Source: Intrasporangiaceae bacterium (lineage in GTDB: Bacteria > Actinomycetota > Actinomycetes > Actinomycetales > Dermatophilaceae). From it: a DNA stretch of 64,000 bases. The stretch covers positions 19,981-83,980 of the forward strand of contig JAJPIW010000034.1 in the NCBI GenBank assembly GCA_021324575.1, written 5' to 3'. This document shows, piece after piece, positions 62,114-64,000 of this stretch. How positions within the stretch are numbered: the stretch's first letter is position 1; each line of letters opens with the position of its first letter. A model generated the notes under the pieces. The model ran no database searches, was not told where the DNA came from, and was given only the letters and a program-made list of their open reading frames with translations. Both the position numbers and the translations under genes were made by a program.

Positions 62114-63430
62114 GTGACTGCGGGCAGGTATCTCGTCGTCGACGTCGGCTCGACCTTCACCAAGGGCGCCCTCGTGTCCGGCGACGGCGACCTGCTCGGC
62201 ACGGCCGCGCGCCGGACGACCATCGACACCGACGTCATGGACGGGTTCGGTTCGGTCGCCGCCGAGCTCGCGCCCCTGGGCGAACCGACCGAGACACTGG
62301 TGTGTTCGAGCGCGGGCGGCGGGCTGCGGCTCGCGGTCGTCGGCTACGAACGCCAGGTGACCGCCCACGCCGGCCACCGCGTCGGGCTCTCCTCGGGTGC
62401 CAAGGTGGTGCATGTGGCGGCGGGCGAGCTCACCGCCGCCGCGGTGCGAGAGCTCAAGGCGTCCCGGCCCGACATCGTGCTCCTCGTCGGTGGGACCGAC
62501 GGCGGGAACTCCGAAGTGTTGCGGCACAACGCGGCCCGCCTCGCGGCGTCGCGTGTCACGGCCCCGATCGTCGTCGCCGGGAATGCCGAGGCGGCCGATG
62601 AGGTGGCGCAGATCCTGGCTGCGACGGGTCGTCGGTTCGTCGTGACCGACAACGTCCTGCCGAGGATCGGCGTCATCCGCCCCGAGCCGGCCCGCGCGGC
62701 GATCCGGGCGACCTTCCTCGAGCACGTCATCGGCGGCAAGGGTTTGTCCCGCGGCCCGGCCTTCGCCCGCCTCGTCCTTGCTGCCACACCAGACGCGGTC
62801 CTCACCGGCGTCGGCGTCCTCGCCGACGTCGCTGGTGGCGACGTGATGGTCGTCGACATCGGGGGCGCCACGACCGACCTCTACAGCGTCCTCACGCCGC
62901 AAGGAGAGGACGCAATCCTCGCCAAGGACGTCGTCGCGCCGCTCTGGCACGCCCGCACCGTCGAGGGTGACCTCGGCATGCGCTGGAACGCCGAGGGCAT
63001 CGTCGCGGCAGCCTCTGTCGAGCGAATCCCCTTGTCGCAGACCACGATCGCGTATGGCGCGCGCGTCGCCTCCGAGGTCGGACACCTACCGGAGGGGTCG
63101 GAGGAGTGGGCGGCCGAACGCGAGCTGGCAACCGCGGCGGCCGTCGTCGCCGCCCGTCGCCATGCCCGCCCGCAGAGCCCGTCCGAGGGGCCACGTCCGC
63201 TGCGCGAGGTGGCGCTGCTCGTCGGGTCCGGGGGAGTTCTGCGCCACGCGCCGGAGGGTGCGGCCCAGGAGGTACTCGACGCGGTCCGCGCCGACCATGC
63301 CGGGGGGTGGCGCACGCCGCAGGACGCGCGAACGGCCGTCGACACGGCATACGTGCTGTGCGCCGTGGGCCTGCTGGCGGCCGGCCACCCCGAGGCGGCC
63401 CGCCGTCTCGCCGCGACGGTCATCCCCTGA
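62114..63430 (+). CDS. MutL/GlmL-type glutamate mutase-associated ATPase-like protein
   Basis: A 438-residue actin-fold protein: YLVVDVGSTFTKGALVSGDGDLLGTA (phosphate 1), LVCSSAGGGLRLAVVGYE, LLVGGTDGGNSEVLRHNA and VMVVDIGGATTDLYSV (phosphate 2). This matches the glutamate mutase MutL/GlmL family, thought to reactivate B12-dependent mutases. No mutase genes are adjacent here, so it is an orphan member in this window. The GTG start is 10 bases after the previous stop. Confidence 0.88.
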   Translation: MTAGRYLVVDVGSTFTKGALVSGDGDLLGTAARRTTIDTDVMDGFGSVAAELAPLGEPTETLVCSSAGGGLRLAVVGYERQVTAHAGHRVGLSSGAKVVHVAAGELTAAAVRELKASRPDIVLLVGGTDGGNSEVLRHNAARLAASRVTAPIVVAGNAEAADEVAQILAATGRRFVVTDNVLPRIGVIRPEPARAAIRATFLEHVIGGKGLSRGPAFARLVLAATPDAVLTGVGVLADVAGGDVMVVDIGGATTDLYSVLTPQGEDAILAKDVVAPLWHARTVEGDLGMRWNAEGIVAAASVERIPLSQTTIAYGARVASEVGHLPEGSEEWAAERELATAAAVVAARRHARPQSPSEGPRPLREVALLVGSGGVLRHAPEGAAQEVLDAVRADHAGGWRTPQDARTAVDTAYVLCAVGLLAAGHPEAARRLAATVIP

Positions 63431-63435
63431 CCCAA

Positions 63436-63477
63436 CGTCTGCGGATCTGGGGGCGCGGACCCTCAGATCCGCAGACG
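63436..63477. terminator. 14-bp perfect inverted repeat
   Basis: CGTCTGCGGATCTG (63436-63449) and its exact complement (63464-63477) flank a 14-nt loop, 6 bases after the GlmL-like stop. It is of the same design as the hairpin at 45173-45240 (long exact arms, 14-nt loop, no U-tract). Confidence 0.65.
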
Positions 63478-63526
63478 CAAGGTAACCGGTCGACCCCTGT
63501 CGGTGCCCATCCGTAGGCTGGCGGAC

Positions 63527-64000
63527 ATGACCTCTTCAGCAATCGAGGCCGACCATCTCGTCAAGGACTTCGGTGATGTCCGGGCCGTTGACGACGTCAG
63601 CTTCACGGTGCCCCAGGGCACCGTCCTCGGCCTGCTCGGCCCCAACGGGGCCGGCAAGACGACGACGGTGCGGATGATGACGACGCTCACGACGCCGACG
63701 AGTGGCCGGGCGCGGGTCGCCGGCCACGACGTGGCGACCGAGCCCGACGCGGTGCGCCGCAGCATGGGCCTCACCGGTCAGGCGGCGACCGTCGACGAGC
63801 TGCTCACCGGCCGGGAGAACCTCCGGCTCATCGGCAACCTCTACGGCCTGCCGCCGGCGGATGTCCGGGGCCGGGCCGCGGAGATGCTCGAGCGGTTCTC
63901 GCTGGCCGACGCCGGCGACAAGGTCGTCAAGAAGTACTCGGGCGGGATGCGCCGGCGCCTCGACCTCGCGGCCAGCCTGATCGCCGCTCCGCCGGTGCTC
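63527..64000 (+). CDS. ABC transporter ATP-binding protein, drug-resistance (DrrA-like) type; cut by window end
   Basis: The first 158 residues of an ABC ATPase: Walker A LLGPNGAGKTTTVRMMTTL near residue 38, a Q-loop region LTGQAATVDELLTGRENL (drug-export subfamily spelling) and the signature KYSGGMRRRLDLAASLI. The Walker B and the rest lie beyond the window. The DrrA-like resemblance suggests export of a small molecule; the permease should follow. Confidence 0.92.
   Translation, partial: MTSSAIEADHLVKDFGDVRAVDDVSFTVPQGTVLGLLGPNGAGKTTTVRMMTTLTTPTSGRARVAGHDVATEPDAVRRSMGLTGQAATVDELLTGRENLRLIGNLYGLPPADVRGRAAEMLERFSLADAGDKVVKKYSGGMRRRLDLAASLIAAPPVL

Overview
The window is very GC-rich (about 70% by eye). 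It has actinobacterial gene content: an eno-ftsB/divIC-DUF501-ppx block, mfd-mazG, a class E sortase-type LAxTG sorting signal, and many ATGA/GTGA start-stop overlaps. Family-level placement is not provable here; the whole resembles Intrasporangiaceae-like Micrococcales. No rRNA, insertion sequence, phage gene or CRISPR array was seen. One tRNA gene is present.

Layout. Bases 1-20,400 are a surface or exopolysaccharide locus: a sugar aminotransferase, a flippase, a Wzy-like polymerase, two Wzz-like proteins, at least seven glycosyltransferases, a polysaccharide deacetylase and a large secreted DUF4082/beta-helix-like protein. Embedded in it is a small carrier-protein module (ACP, PLP decarboxylase, AMP-forming ligase, GNAT-like acyltransferase) recalling genes associated elsewhere with exosortase systems. 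Bases 20,800-25,000 hold a membrane-anchored EEP-family phosphatase/nuclease-like protein and an HPr-rel-A-like set (NTP_transf_5 nucleotidyltransferase, HprK-related kinase, PqqD-like protein), divergent from a Tat-exported LAxTG wall protein.

Bases 25,000-40,500 are mainly housekeeping: mfd, a lipoprotein, mazG, psuK, psuG, an ECF sigma factor with a membrane partner, eno, ftsB, DUF501, ppx, a TetR regulator, the tRNA, a Bax1-like protein and a thiolase. Bases 40,600-45,200 carry an SGNH hydrolase and a redox operon (Ser-rich membrane protein, ApbE, ferric-reductase-like membrane protein, NuoF-like protein, 3Fe-4S ferredoxin). Then follow cystathionine beta-synthase, a MoxR-DUF58-VWA-VWA-TPR (Bat-like) operon, a BtuF-like protein, DUF1992, a frameshifted 2,4-dienoyl-CoA reductase-type gene, GH43, msrA, DUF664, LysR-TDT transporter-HD, cystathionine gamma-synthase, a MutL/GlmL-like protein and the start of an ABC transporter.

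Two signals stand out at DNA level. First, the heptamer GGCATAC/GTATGCC occurs about 69 times (hand count) against roughly 6 expected from composition. It appears on both strands and in several reading frames, often forcing the rare codons ATA, TAT or GCA, and is about threefold denser right of 24.6 kb than in the polysaccharide locus. Second, the only tRNA has a UAA anticodon but a 5-nt variable loop, whereas bacterial leucine tRNAs normally have a long variable arm.
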